This document shows positions 35,314 to 46,165 of a stretch of 64,000 nucleotides of DNA, one piece after another. Below the pieces are notes generated by a model. The model did not search any database. It saw only the letters and a program-made list of their open reading frames with translations, and was not told where the DNA came from. Source of the DNA: Erpobdella octoculata (lineage: Eukaryota > Annelida > Clitellata > Hirudinida > Erpobdellidae); NCBI GenBank assembly GCA_963978895.1, contig OZ022239.1:14042066-14106065 (forward strand), given 5' to 3'. Within the stretch, counting starts at the first letter, position 1; each line of letters starts with the position of its first letter. The position numbers and the translations under genes were made by a program.

Positions 35314-36140
35314 CTAAAACGCATATTTCTTTTGATCGAAAAAATCATCCATCAGAGCCTTGAAAGTAGCTAAATTGGGAGCTTCAACCACGTCTTCTGG
35401 AAGATTGTTCCAATATCTTACCACTCTATTGGAAAAAAAATGTTTTCGACAATTCCTGTGATTTATGACTGTAACAAGTTTCCAGGAATGATCTCTTGTC
35501 CGTTGGTCTGGACATGGCATTAGTGCAGGACAATTGAAGTTCAAAAAGTATCCTCTCATGATCCTGTACGTCATGATCATGTCAGCTCTAATTCTACGAT
35601 AAGCCAACGATGGAAGCTTCAATTTCCTCAACCTGTCCACGTAGCTCAAATACTTACAAGATCTGACCAGTTTTGGGGCTCGTCTCTGAATTTTCTCAAA
35701 CTCTGCAATCAGTCCCAATCGGTACGGGCTCCAAACCTGTACAACATATAGAGACAAACAAAAGCTTCTTCAGATAGATGTTTAAAATTTCGTGCAATTA
35801 TTCCCAACAACATGCCAGCTTTCTTTGTTTTTGTCAAAATGTGCTCTCTGAAACTCAACTGGGAATCAACAATTACTCCAAGGTCTGTTATTGAACTGAC
35901 TACTGGAATGTTATAAGTCTGTCCTCCTGAGTCTCTATGCATGTAATCAACAGACTCAGAATTTCCCCCAATTCTCAAAAGGCAGCATTTACTGATGTTG
36001 ACATTCATGCGCCACTTCCCGAACCATTCCATCACATGGTTGATATCTTCTTGTAAATTCCATGAATCCTGTGGGCTTCTCAGATTTCTAAAAACTTTGC
36101 ATCATCCGCAATTGAAGCGGTAGTAAAATAATTACTCAAG
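35314..36140 (-). pseudogene. Non-LTR retrotransposon RT 3' fragment (jockey/CR1-like)
   Basis: From about 36135 the minus strand encodes the end of a reverse transcriptase. It shows SIADDAKVF (the F/Y-A-D-D active-site box, here IADD), then WNLQEDINHVMEWFGKW, NVNISKCCLLRIG, LGVIVDSQLSFREHI and KAGMLLGIIARNFKHL. After a frameshift near 35740 it continues VVQVWSPY, KIQRRAPKLV, LPSLAYRRIRADMIMTYRI, FFSNRVVRYWNNLPE and a stop at 35314. The order matches the C-terminal RT and thumb of jockey/CR1-type elements. The 5' end is truncated in the usual way. It abuts the MULE. Confidence 0.9.
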
Positions 36141-36780
36141 TTTAGGCTTAATGTTAAGTCAATAAGCAAATCGTTCTGCATTTCTCTCCTTTTTCTCTAC
36201 CTCTCTCCCTTTTTACACTCTTTTCATTAGCTTCACAAATCCGTTGAATTCCGCGACTTAATTTTGTAATCATAATTTTATCCACTTCCCAGTATGCTTT
36301 CGATTTGAAATTTGGACTTTAGTCATATCCTGGATACCTTACCAATATTAATTGAAGAAATTTATATTCACACTTCAAATTAATATGAAAATCAGTCAAT
36401 ATTATTAAGTTTTATTATTAAATAATTTATAATTTATTAATAATACTATAATTAAATTAATAAAATATAATAAAAGTAAAAAACTCAAGATTCATAAACT
36501 AAAAAAATCTAAAAATGGAAAATAAACAATAAGATAAAAAAATTAGGAACAGGTTTGTATAAAATGCTTTAAAATTTTCAAAATCTATATATATAAGTAT
36601 TATGGTAGTCCTTAATGTATAGCAAAGTAATAAAATTTAGAAATTTTATTGTAAAACGCCTGGACAATATTTAGAGGTAACCCCCGAGGTTTGAAGTTTC
36701 TCCAAAAACAGTATTAAAAATTTGCAATTAATCATTCTTTATTTTTTATTTTTAATAAAGATAAACATAAACATAAACAT
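36141..36780. other. AT-rich non-coding stretch
   Basis: No gene. Mostly A/T with short TAATAATAATTTA-type repeats at 36400-36480. Confidence 0.5.
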
Positions 36781-36784
36781 AAAG

Positions 36785-37140
36785 GAAATGATGGGCGCAA
36801 ACTATATGTCTCTATGCCCATATCTAGAATTATATAAAATATTGTTCATATATATGTTCTATAAATAAATGTATGTATATATTAATAAAAATCCTTTTTA
36901 TAGTTGTACATAATGTCGCTTATTTCGAAATGACAGTCGATTAATCTTTTAAATTCATTAACTTGTTCGGCTTCTATGATTTTCGAAGGGAGGTTGTTCC
37001 AAATTAATAGTTAATAGTAGTGCAATATTTAATAACTTGTGTGTTAGTGTTCACAAATCGGTCTTTTGTTTAGTTTTAGAAATGTTTTTCTTTGTACTCA
37101 AGAAAGACTTCGACAGTTAGCGACAAATTCTTTTATTTTT
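36785..37140 (-). pseudogene. Second non-LTR retrotransposon 3' tail
   Basis: The minus strand near 37015-36890 encodes WNNLPSKIIEAEQVNEFKR and LIDCHFEISDIMYNYKK before a stop. This is the same C-terminal motif (WNNLP...V..AE....FK..LD) as the fragment at 35314, but from a different element. Upstream, KRPICEH-like residues in a broken frame fit the segment before WNNLP. The 3' UTR contains ATGGGCATAGAGACATATAGTTTGC. Confidence 0.7.
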
Positions 37141-40100
37141 TCCAAAGCATCTGCATATCACCTGTTTTCGTTCCATAGAAAACGATCTTTAAAGAGGAGT
37201 TTTTCAGAAAATTCAAGCAAACAAAATATAATTTGTTAATATGTCCTAAAACTCTTTGTAGGCAAGAAATGCTAACGATAGACTCCTTTGTCGCTTTGGC
37301 GGATGATCTGGAGTACTTTTTTCCATTGCTGCTGGTGTCAAGTAATGCCAGTCTAACCCGTTTCTCAGAAATATACTGCAGGTGAAGTTTAAGCTTCTTT
37401 TTGTAGTGGTGGAAGCAGTGGCATGTGAATAAGTTTTCTTTTTAATATAAAGTCATTTAATGGCGCCTCAATAGCTTAGGATGCCGTCAACCATGCCCTG
37501 AAGAGATTCAAAACTGCAAACGTTGATAGATCACTGACTTCTTTTTTAAGGCAGACATTTTAAACTGGCTTCGAAACAGAGAAACCTTGGTGGCATAAAT
37601 TATGTTCGTCATCCACCTTACAGGAAACCGGACCCTACAAACATAAAAATTCCTAATAAAATATATTATAGCTCCAAACATTTTTTGTAGCCATTTCATA
37701 GTTTCTGCATTTCCATGTATACTGCATAAAATTTTGATCTCAGATTTTTAGACGTCGTGGGTCGGTGGCATGCTTTTGCTCGATAAATAGAGTTCCTGTT
37801 GATGTTTAATAAAAAAACACTGTGACCAAAACTGGATGCAACTTTGCTGATAACAAATGTTGCTATCCTTGAAGAAATCCTAGTTCTGTCTAGAATTAAA
37901 ACAATTCCAAGAGTCATAATGCTGGTGTTTGCTCTTTTCAACTCTATTGCATCACTAACATCAGCTTGGCTTTTAACTTGATCTTTATTCTCTTCTACAT
38001 TACTCGATGCTGCTGATGAATCTAACTCCAGAAAAAGGATCTGATTCATCGTGGGCTTGCTGTTCTTCTATTTGTATTTACTTTCACTGCGTTTTTGAGC
38101 TTGCTGGTTTTTAAATAGCTGAACCCTGTCCCCTGTCCAAAAGACCAATTGATCCTGGAAATTCTTTTTGTCTCTGAGAATGAAAACAATTTGTGCCTTC
38201 TTAAATAGTGATAAGTTGTAAAGCAAAAGCCAGAAAATTTATGGTTTTTGTAAACTTTTCCAATCTGTGAAAATGTTTTTTAGTTTCAAGATTGAAACTG
38301 AGAAAAAACGAACTGGAATCTCTGCTTTATGACCAAAGGAAGATATAACCTGAAACATTGATTAAACAAGTTATGCATGCTAGAGTGGAAATCCTTTAAT
38401 AATTAGAGCCGTGCTGAAGACTGAGTAGTGAATATTGATTAAATAATACTGTAATAACCTTTTAAGTTAAATAAATTTATAAATTTTGTAAAAATTCTTA
38501 TATGAAAAGTAAAAAATTCTTGAAAATACACTAGTGAATAAAATTAAATTAGCAATTTTTACATTAAAATAAAAACAACCTGGCGATTAAAAAGTATATT
38601 AGTCATCAATTAATACAGATTTAAATCTAATTGGTTGAGACATTATATTTGCCAGGTGGTTTTCAATCTTGTTTTAGATTATACTGTTTTTATTCTAAGG
38701 TAGGCTACTGATAACCTGTTCATGTTCAACCATAAAATTGTCCAATGAAATTGCATGAACTTTAACAAATCTTTTTTTAACCTTGTGTAGTTTTTTGACA
38801 CACCAAAACCAGGATTCTGATTGGCTAAAAATTGAACGATCGAAAATGTCTAGTATTTATAGAACATCGTAACTTCACGATATTCGGAAGCTCTAAAGCT
38901 CTCTCATGAGATATCTGGCATCAAAGTTGCAGCACTCAATATACCAACTTGTCTCGTAACTACGTAAAATGGCGTAATTATTTAGTTACGTTATCAACTT
39001 GGCTTGGTTGTTGTTGATGTCGGAGAAGTCAACGTGAAATAAATGTGATTTCTATATTGATGCCGTTTAGTTGGTAAATGTTAAAACAAAATCCCATTTT
39101 ACAACTAAACAGTAAATGTAAATAATTTAGACTCGTTTTTAATCAATTTTTACTGCTCCACATTTGCTTTAAAAAGTAAAAATTATTTCAGTTAAGATTT
39201 TGAGGAGTATGTTATCCAAAGATAAAATGAATATATGTATTAAATACCAAATATAAAAAACATCTTATCCTTTAAATCGTAGCAAAATAAGATCAAATAA
39301 TTTTTTGCAAAGAAGGGACTTGTTTCTACTTATATGACAGAATTTGTTGTCAACCTTACTAAATATAACTGAATGACAATTTTTATCTTACAAAAATTCA
39401 TTCGGTGTTGAAGTGGCAAATTCATTTCGTATTTCGTAGAGTAATCGCGTTTAAACGACAAGAAAAGAATGGAGTTATTTGCTAGAGTGCAATTTGCTTG
39501 AAAACAATGTTTATTTAATTTTGAAATAAAAATGAAACTAAATAACAGCCCTAAAACGAACTTAACAACTATTCGCGGAAGTTTTGAAAACAGCTGCTAA
39601 GGACGCCGCTGCAATTATTTCTGCGCATATTCAACACAAAAAACTATTTAATATTGCTTCTATGCTAAAGTCGTCATCTATATATATATACTAGAAATAG
39701 CTCGTCAAAAATTACGAATATTTTTAAATCTCATTATATATTAATTTTCGATTGCAGCGCCACCTTTTTTGATTCTAATTTTATTTTTGAATCCAATTTT
39801 TTTGCTGAACACAAAACCCTTGAAACTTGAAAATACTTATATTATATCTATATCTATATATATATAAATGAATGTTTGTATGTATATATGTATGTATGTA
39901 TATATGTATATCCTTTATGCATTGCTACACCATTCATCCGATCGTAATGAAATTTTCACACAACCTTGAGAGTCAAGGGGAATCAAATATAAAGAAAAAA
40001 AATTAAAATCCGTCACAAAATGAGCGGAGCGGAGCGGAGCGGGTGAGCGAGCGGGAACTATATATTGCATTGCAGTGCATTGCATTGCATTGCATCGTTG

Positions 40101-40480
40101 TCTGCTTGTGAACCAACGTTGAACGAATGAAGAAATAAAAACTATATCGACGTATGACTTTTCATCTACAAAAAATGTGTTTTGGTTTTATTTATTTTTT
40201 TTTGAAATTATTTAATGTAGAGGACCAGGGGGTGATAGACAAATAATTAATAGATAAAAAATAAAGCACTATTCCCTTCTTAATCCTGTTTGTCTCAAAC
40301 AGCTTTGTCACCTCCGAAACACTCGACAGGGTGATGATTACAGAAAGTCTTAATTTTCACTCGCGTAAGTCCTTCCAGTAATTGTGAAACCATTCTTTTA
40401 AATTCCACTTTTAGACACCAAATGTTAAGATATCGCCAATCGTATACAGATTTTTGAAATGGTTTTGTATTTTATTGAAA
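37141..40480. other. Non-coding stretch, some unassigned open frames
   Basis: On the minus strand at 37180-37430 and 37508-38049 there are open frames of protein-like composition (for example IMTLGIVLILDRTRISSRI and KVASSFGHSVFLLNI) interrupted by stops. They could be decayed transposon or host gene parts, but I cannot name a family. The rest is AT-rich without features, apart from the Helitron end at 39853. Confidence 0.4.
39853..40060 (+). mobile_element. Short Helitron, 5' part, plus strand
   Basis: It starts TCTATATATATATAAATGAA after an A, then GTTTGTATGTATATATGTATG, CCTTTATGCATTGCTACACC, and the family block CATTCATCCGATCGTAATGAAATTTTCACACAACC. A GAGCGGAGCGGAGCGG run follows, then GCATTGCATTGCA repeats. 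The 3' GGGCAAC...CTAG end is missing. Confidence 0.65.
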
Positions 40481-40489
40481 GATGAAATA

Positions 40490-40670
40490 AAGCCTTTTTA
40501 CAAACTTTTATTTAGGTTACAATCTCTGTTTGTGTGTGGCTTTCTCTGTACGCAAATCTTGCAAGTAAATTTAATCAGCTTTTTGACTAGCTAGAAAGCT
40601 GAAACTTTCAGCATAGCTTTATATTGAATGACAATACATGATTCAATTAAAAAAAGAAAAAAAAACTATT

Positions 40671-40736
<66 letters not shown>

Positions 40737-40870
40737 TGTGTGTGTGTTTGTGTGTGTGTGTTGAAAAACTCGTTTTTTCCTGTACTTGTTATGTGTCTTT
40801 TTCTACTTTAAAATAATTTTTTTTTATTTTGCCAGGTTGACCAGGGGGTAATCGACAAATAAATCATTGA
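40490..40870 (+). repeat. Dispersed repeat family X, uninterrupted copy
   Basis: It matches the two halves of the interrupted copy at 4798/7308 without the insertion: ...GCAAGTAAATTTAATCAG joins CTTTTTGACTAGCTAG directly. A GT microsatellite (40674-40762) lies in the right part. The segment GACCAGGGGGTGATAGACAAATAA at 40223 and GACCAGGGGGTAATCGACAAATAA at 40838 bracket the repeat as direct copies, which could mark its true ends or a duplication. Confidence 0.7.
40674..40762 (+). repeat. (GT)n microsatellite
   Basis: About 44 GT units with three TTTG interruptions. A (CA)n or (GT)n run also sits at the same place in the other family X copies (7412-7428, 48283-48298). Confidence 0.97.
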
Positions 40871-41028
40871 TAAAAATATTTGTACGTTTGTACCTTTTTA
40901 TAGCAACTTTTAAAGTGAATATCAAACGGGATTTTTTTCACAATTTTGGGAGAATAAATTTCAACAAAGCCTTAGTTTTTTTTATTAATTATTAATTATT
41001 TTAAAAGTTTCAAAAAGAACACATTGTT

Positions 41029-42387
41029 TTAAATAGAATCTATAAAAGTTTTTAAATATTTAAATATCGATTTCTCATCTTTCAGAACCTCATCGTTCCA
41101 TCTCTCAATTGACTCTCCGTTTCCATATTTGCTTAAAAGTTCTTCAACTTTATTGTCTATTTTATTATTTTCTTCAACAAGATTAAAGCTAATTCTATCA
41201 GTATTAAAATATTTTACTTTATTAATGAGAAAATCAGTGAAAAACTCGTCATCTGTTTTTCGTTGAAACTCGTTGAATTCATTTTTTATGTTTTCAAGTG
41301 AAAAGGAATTGAAAATCTGAAACTCCACATCAAGATCTTTTTCAATATCGACTTTTAGTTTTTCAAATTCTTCTTCAAGCTCCTTTATTTTTAATTTTTC
41401 TTTTTTCGCCATTTTGTATTTTTTCGAATCATCTGGTGGTGACTGCGTAAAAGTGCGGTATTTTTTTATCGCCGCATTGCGTAAATTTCTAACAAGTGCC
41501 AACGTACTTTGTTTTTTATCAACCAACGACTGAATCCCGATAATATTGGCAGACTCTCTTGTTAACTTTGAATCGAAATAATTTTGCAAAACTTCATGAT
41601 TTTTGGGCCAGTTCTCAGACAACATCATTTGAGCTGTGTTGGTTTCATCTGGATTATCAAAATCAGAAAAAGAAGAATAAAAGATATTGTTTTTTGATAC
41701 GGGTTCCAAATTTTCAAGGAGAGGTTTTAAGGTTAGGCCAACAAATGTTTGAGGAAGTTTGAACAATGTTTGATAATTAAGTTGTATTTCATGGAACGAA
41801 TACGGTTTCTTGTGTGTATCGAGAAACATTCCTATCATGTTATCGATTGAAGTTCTTGGTATTTTTCCATTTTCTTGTTGGAAAATATTTTTAAGATCAC
41901 TTAGCTGTTTATTTAACAAAGCAATTTCTTCCGCTGTATAAAGTTTGTGGCTTGCAAAAAGTAAAACTTTTGCAACATCAACAATGTTAACCACAGCGTC
42001 TTCGTCGTCATTTAAAGACTCTAGTTTGAATTTGTGACTCGTAAAATCCGGCGCTAAGTTGTGGGCCTGCCAGAGTTGCGAGAGAACTGTGATCTCTTCA
42101 TTCTGACGATTCGTTTCGTCAGTTGGAAGAATCTTTCTTACATTCTCCGAGTATCGTTTCAGAACTTCAATTTCATATGTTGTGTACTTTCTGTGGATGC
42201 CATTGCTTGTTTCTTGTTTTTCATTTTCTTCCCCACTAAGAAGATTACTTAAAAGGAAACTTTTATTTTCATTGTTTATTTTTTCTTCATTCTTTGTTGA
42301 ATGCTCCGACAGAAATTGTTCCGATGCTGAAGTTAATATAAAAAATAAAATAGAATTTAATAATAATATTTTTGCTTTAGTTGTCAT
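41029..42387 (-). CDS. Secreted, cysteine-free protein of unknown family (P1)
   Basis: Intronless frame of 452 codons. The frame is open further upstream, but the first ATG is at 42387 and gives an immediate signal peptide (MTTKAKILLLNSILFFILTS, cleavage near ASA/SEQ), so that start is chosen. The mature part has no cysteine and is rich in E, K, N and L. Three related segments start near residues 66, 148 and 193 (HRKYTTYEIEVL, SHKLYTAEEIALL, HKKPYSFHEIQL), suggesting an internal repeat. Residues ~345-375 (KKEKLKIKELEEEFEKLKVD) are a likely coiled coil. A TATA box is at 42585-42592, with forkhead-like motifs beside it. A second gene of similar style follows upstream. I recognise no homologue. 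Secretion is inferred from the signal peptide. Confidence 0.75.
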   Translation of the reverse strand: MTTKAKILLLNSILFFILTSASEQFLSEHSTKNEEKINNENKSFLLSNLLSGEENEKQETSNGIHRKYTTYEIEVLKRYSENVRKILPTDETNRQNEEITVLSQLWQAHNLAPDFTSHKFKLESLNDDEDAVVNIVDVAKVLLFASHKLYTAEEIALLNKQLSDLKNIFQQENGKIPRTSIDNMIGMFLDTHKKPYSFHEIQLNYQTLFKLPQTFVGLTLKPLLENLEPVSKNNIFYSSFSDFDNPDETNTAQMMLSENWPKNHEVLQNYFDSKLTRESANIIGIQSLVDKKQSTLALVRNLRNAAIKKYRTFTQSPPDDSKKYKMAKKEKLKIKELEEEFEKLKVDIEKDLDVEFQIFNSFSLENIKNEFNEFQRKTDDEFFTDFLINKVKYFNTDRISFNLVEENNKIDNKVEELLSKYGNGESIERWNDEVLKDEKSIFKYLKTFIDSI

Positions 42388-42465
42388 TTTGCACTTGATG
42401 ATCTCAGAATTATTTATCAGGTTTTTCAACTTTAAATTGAAATTCGGTTACGCTCAAGTCTTCAG

Positions 42466-42593
42466 ATAAATAAACAAGTCACCAAATAAACAAGCCGCGT
42501 TTGTTTTCATTTTAGCGTGTTTTTCTACTTTATAATAAAGTGATTTTAAGTAAAGTTAAAATTTTTATTCAAGATTTGTTTACTTATATAAAT
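42466..42593 (-). promoter_or_regulatory. Predicted promoter of P1: TATA box plus forkhead-like motifs
   Basis: On the minus strand ATTTATATAAGTAAACAAAT (42593-42574) overlaps a TATA box and a GTAAACAAA forkhead-type site. Two more TTGTTTAT sites (ATAAACAA on the plus strand) lie at 42469-42495. Distance from the TATA box to the chosen ATG is about 200 bp. This is inferred from sequence only. Confidence 0.4.
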
Positions 42594-42837
42594 GCATCTC
42601 GTCCGTTAGCAATTTATTCAAAGGTTCAGAAAACAATATTTTCTTATTTTATGGTTACAAAAATTAGATGAGCTGTTTCTAAACTTTGTCCTTTCATTCC
42701 ATTCCATACATCAATAATTTACATTTTTTACTAAATCGAAAACATAAAACATTTTTTCTGAATTTTATTTCTTAAACTGTAAAAACTTAATTAAAAAATA
42801 ACTCCAAACAAAACTCAAAACTTCTTTCTTTTAACTA

Positions 42838-42948
42838 CTTTTGGGGAATCTGTTACATATATCCCTCCCCTTTCATCCAAAGCATTTAACTCTTCTCTGG
42901 AGCATCTGTTACATATACCCCTCCCCTCTCATCCAGAGCATTTAACTC
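42838..42948 (-). repeat. 56-bp tandem duplication at the end of the P2 gene
   Basis: The segment GAGTTAAATGCT(C/T)TGGATGA...GTATATGTAACAGAT occurs twice, starting at 42948 and 42892 on the minus strand. The offset of 56 bp is not a multiple of three. The second copy is read out of frame and supplies the stop codon (42888-42886). Confidence 0.85.
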
Positions 42949-44448
42949 CGCCCACTCTCCATTGCCAACTTTTTTTAATAACATTTCGTGTTTCATATCA
43001 CCATCAAACATGAACATAACATCATCTCTCATGTGAATCTTTTTCACGGACGGTTTTTCCGTTGCTTGAAAGCTTCTTTTCGATCCAGCAGTTCGGTTGA
43101 AGACATGCCCTATTTTTTCTTCTTCCTCTTTTGAACCTCCATATAAGGTTTTCACGGGTTTTGCGACGGAATTTTCTCTGACTGCTTTGTAAATGTTATC
43201 AAAAAAATGATTATCATCACTGAAAAGGTTCTTTCTTATAGAAACCCCATTTGAATGAGCTGATGTAGCTGGATTTGATGGTGAAAGTTTGATTGTTGCT
43301 GGATGTGTTTTGGAGACGTCATTAAAATTCTTTCCTGACAGCCAATCAAAAAAATTAAAACTTCGCTTCACTTTCTGTTTTGCAGCTGGAATAAATTCGA
43401 TGAAAGCCAAACCTTCATTAAATTTCATAAAATCGTCTGCGTGAAATTTCTTATTTGCGTAATTTCTTTTTTTAGAGAAATCCGTTTTGAAGTTATCAAC
43501 TTTTAATGAATGATGTCGCTTCTTTCTTTTTCTTTTCAATTTCAGGTGTTTGTTTTGCTTAAAATTTTTATTTAAACCTCTCAGCGGCATATTTTTCATC
43601 TGCAGAAATGTCAGCAAATCTTTTCCTTCTTGTGCAAGATTCGACCAACTTAAAATTCTGTCAGACTGCATCTCCAATTCAATCCTGGTCTCCTCCATGA
43701 CATCCAATATTAATCGCAAGCGCTTATGGCACTCGTAAATTACAGTCGACAAATCTTCTGCAGTAGCTGAGCCGCCTGCCTCAGAGATGACTACAAGTTT
43801 ATCAGTCAACTGCGTACTAACAGCCAACAATTCATTCCACTCTTTAAACATTTCTTCGAGTCTTCTGTTTGACAAAAATATAAAAACCATATCCGACTCC
43901 AAAACTTCAGCTAACTTATGAAATTCATCCTCTATTTTTTCCTCCGCCATGTTTTTCTTTGAGAATTGAGCAACATCTTCTCTTGATTGAAATTCGCGTT
44001 TTTTTCTTTTCTTTTTTAATTTATCTTTCCACGTTTCATCTGCATATTCTCCTTTATTCCAATCGTATCCATCAGGTTCGTTTCTGTACTCATTCTCAGA
44101 CCACGTTTCATCCAGATCTTTCAATTTGACACTACTTTCCTCTCTTTCTTCTTTTTTTTCTTCTTCTCTTTCTTTTTCTTTGTCTTCTTTTTCTTCATCC
44201 AAAGCAGAACTAACTAACCAATTACCGTCATTTTCTTCCGCAATCCAGTAAGATCTTTTCTTCCTGGCAGACGGCATAACAACACCTTCGAAGATCACTT
44301 CTGAATTACTTCTGATCTTCTTCTCTAAATGTCTATTTAAGTCATCTTCAAATAACTCTCCGTTTATAAATTTTTTTTTAATATCTGCATGTACATTTAC
44401 AAAAACTAGTACAAACAATAATGAATTAAATTTAAAAAACAAAACCAT
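42886..44448 (-). CDS. Secreted, Lys/Glu-rich protein with dibasic sites (P2)
   Basis: Intronless frame of 520 codons. The start at 44448 is the first ATG and gives a clear signal peptide (MVLFFKFNSLLFVLVFVNVHA). One cysteine in the mature chain. Residues ~60-190 are highly charged, with E/K runs and several basic clusters. Possible proprotein-convertase sites are ARKKR|SYW (~65), KVKR|SFNF (~362) and GSKR|SFQ (~456); each is followed by Ser-aromatic/Gln. A helical block spans ~170-290 (for example LSTVIYECHKRLRLILDVME). The last ~20 codons are affected by a 56-bp duplication that changes the frame and stop. Family unknown. It could be a precursor processed into peptides or a structural secreted protein. 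Confidence 0.7.
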   Translation of the reverse strand: MVLFFKFNSLLFVLVFVNVHADIKKKFINGELFEDDLNRHLEKKIRSNSEVIFEGVVMPSARKKRSYWIAEENDGNWLVSSALDEEKEDKEKEREEEKKEEREESSVKLKDLDETWSENEYRNEPDGYDWNKGEYADETWKDKLKKKRKKREFQSREDVAQFSKKNMAEEKIEDEFHKLAEVLESDMVFIFLSNRRLEEMFKEWNELLAVSTQLTDKLVVISEAGGSATAEDLSTVIYECHKRLRLILDVMEETRIELEMQSDRILSWSNLAQEGKDLLTFLQMKNMPLRGLNKNFKQNKHLKLKRKRKKRHHSLKVDNFKTDFSKKRNYANKKFHADDFMKFNEGLAFIEFIPAAKQKVKRSFNFFDWLSGKNFNDVSKTHPATIKLSPSNPATSAHSNGVSIRKNLFSDDNHFFDNIYKAVRENSVAKPVKTLYGGSKEEEEKIGHVFNRTAGSKRSFQATEKPSVKKIHMRDDVMFMFDGDMKHEMLLKKVGNGEWAELNALDERGGVYVTDAPEKS

Positions 44449-45000
44449 ATTTATCCGCTGTAACAAATTTTATTCCGTTTAACATAAACAATTTAATTTG
44501 TATTTGTTGACATTCAAAAACGTCACAACGAACGTTTAAAACAAAATTAATTCAAATTTAAAAATATTTCATTTAAATGACTTTTTTATCGTCTTTCAAA
44601 AATATTTTAAAAATTAAAAAAAAATTGATCTGAGAGTTATTTGAGCAGACTTCAGTAAGTTTCCCCGTCCATTGTTTTACATTCGAATAAATCACTTGCA
44701 GTTACTTCATTGCAGTATTAAAATTAAACATTTTTAAACTAAAAATAAATTATTTCTCCTGAACGACATCTGAATTTTTAACAAATAATGCTTCAGCTCC
44801 AACTCGTTTGTTTTTCTCTACTTCTTCTTCTTTTTCTTCTTCTTTTTTTTCTTTTTTTTCTTCTTCTTCTTCTTCTTCTTCTCATGAATTCGCTAATAAA
44901 ACCGCTATGATGAACGTTAAAAAGGCAACCACGTGATTGATGTGACGCATAGAAAATCTTTTTGAATATCTTAAAGTCGGAGAGTTCATCATTTGATGCT
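44449..45000. other. Upstream region of P2 with TTC repeats
   Basis: AT-rich, with a TTCTTCTTC run at 44818-44882. Forkhead-like ATAAACAA is present at 44482-44490 (plus strand), but no TATA box as clear as those of P1 and P3. Confidence 0.45.
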
Positions 45001-45029
45001 TTTCAAGAACTCCTATCAATGATAACAAT

Positions 45030-45038
45030 ATCTACCCT

Positions 45039-45105
<67 letters not shown>

Positions 45106-45106
45106 A

Positions 45107-45169
<63 letters not shown>

Positions 45170-45172
45170 TGT
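45030..45172 (+). repeat. (CT)n microsatellite
   Basis: About 140 bp of CT with TTTC and ATTTTCC interruptions. Arg-Glu and Leu-Ser frames across it are artefacts. Confidence 0.97.
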
Positions 45173-46165
45173 TTCTCTTCCCCCCTCACACACATATTTC
45201 TAACTATTCTATACTCTGTAGTCTTGTTGTAATAGATTAAATACAAAGAAATATGGATGACCCAGAATTATTCCAAATTTGATCTCAAACTAAGGTAAAA
45301 ACTCAAATCAATAATTTTAAAATCTGACATCTTAGTGTTCATACAACAAAATTAGCCATCATTAAAATTATTGACCTTTGAACACGGACGTCTGTGACGT
45401 TGAGAAATGAAATGCATTTTTCAGAATATATACAGTGGAAATCTAGTCTTTTCTACTTTTCTATATTCTTCACACCGATTACAATATTTTCAAACTGGTT
45501 TATTTGTTTTTTTTTTAATCTGACATTATCACTTAATATATATTATATAAACATTTTTGTCTTGTTTTTATAGCTTTTCGTTTGTTAAAGGCGACTGATA
45601 AGCGGGAGAAGACTTCTTGGAGCATTGCTTTGTTTTCTTTTGCTTATTTCCTTGTTCAGTTAATATGTAATGTTGAGAGTTTATGGTTTGGAAACTTAAT
45701 AAAAAAATAGTTACATAATGTAGTAAAGTATTTTCTAACGTAGAGAAAGTGGCCCTGTGGCTCAACACGTGACTGTTCATCCGGCTGACCACCCCCCCCC
45801 CCATCCCTCATCTGGCTATCTTAGCTTACGTAAGCGATCCATTACTTTTTCAATGAGATATCATTATCAATTTATCATCATTATATTATTAACATTGAAG
45901 TCGGGATCGTTCAATAATAACACTCTGACAAACTTATAAAATACAAAATTGTTTTAAAAAATTAAAAAAAAAGGTTTTTGTGTTAATTTCGTTTTATAAA
46001 AATCGTTTATTAATATTATTGCATGTAAAGGTTATTTGAATTCAATTAGGTTTAGAAAAAAAATTTAAAGATCCTTTCTACATCCACAAAACATGAATAA
46101 AATAATCTGATTTGTGTAAGTTGAATTTTTACGATCAGCTTGAAGTTTCTTTCCTGGTTTTTAGT
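45173..46165. other. Non-coding stretch between P2 and P3
   Basis: No gene. At 45745-45790 GTGGCCCTGTGGCTCAACACGTGA resembles a Pol III A box, followed by a C run; no B box is seen. Confidence 0.45.

Noticed and set aside
37508..38049. Protein-coding gene on the minus strand
   Set aside because: Two short frames with non-repetitive composition but no recognised motif, no splice-compatible join found and stops between them; kept only as unassigned open sequence.
41029..42429. P1 starting at 42429
   Set aside because: That codon is TTG; the first ATG at 42387 gives a signal peptide directly. The same reasoning moves P2 from 44466 to 44448.
45745..45800. tRNA-like sequence GGCCCTGTGGCTCAAC
   Set aside because: No B box at the right distance; a poly-C run follows.
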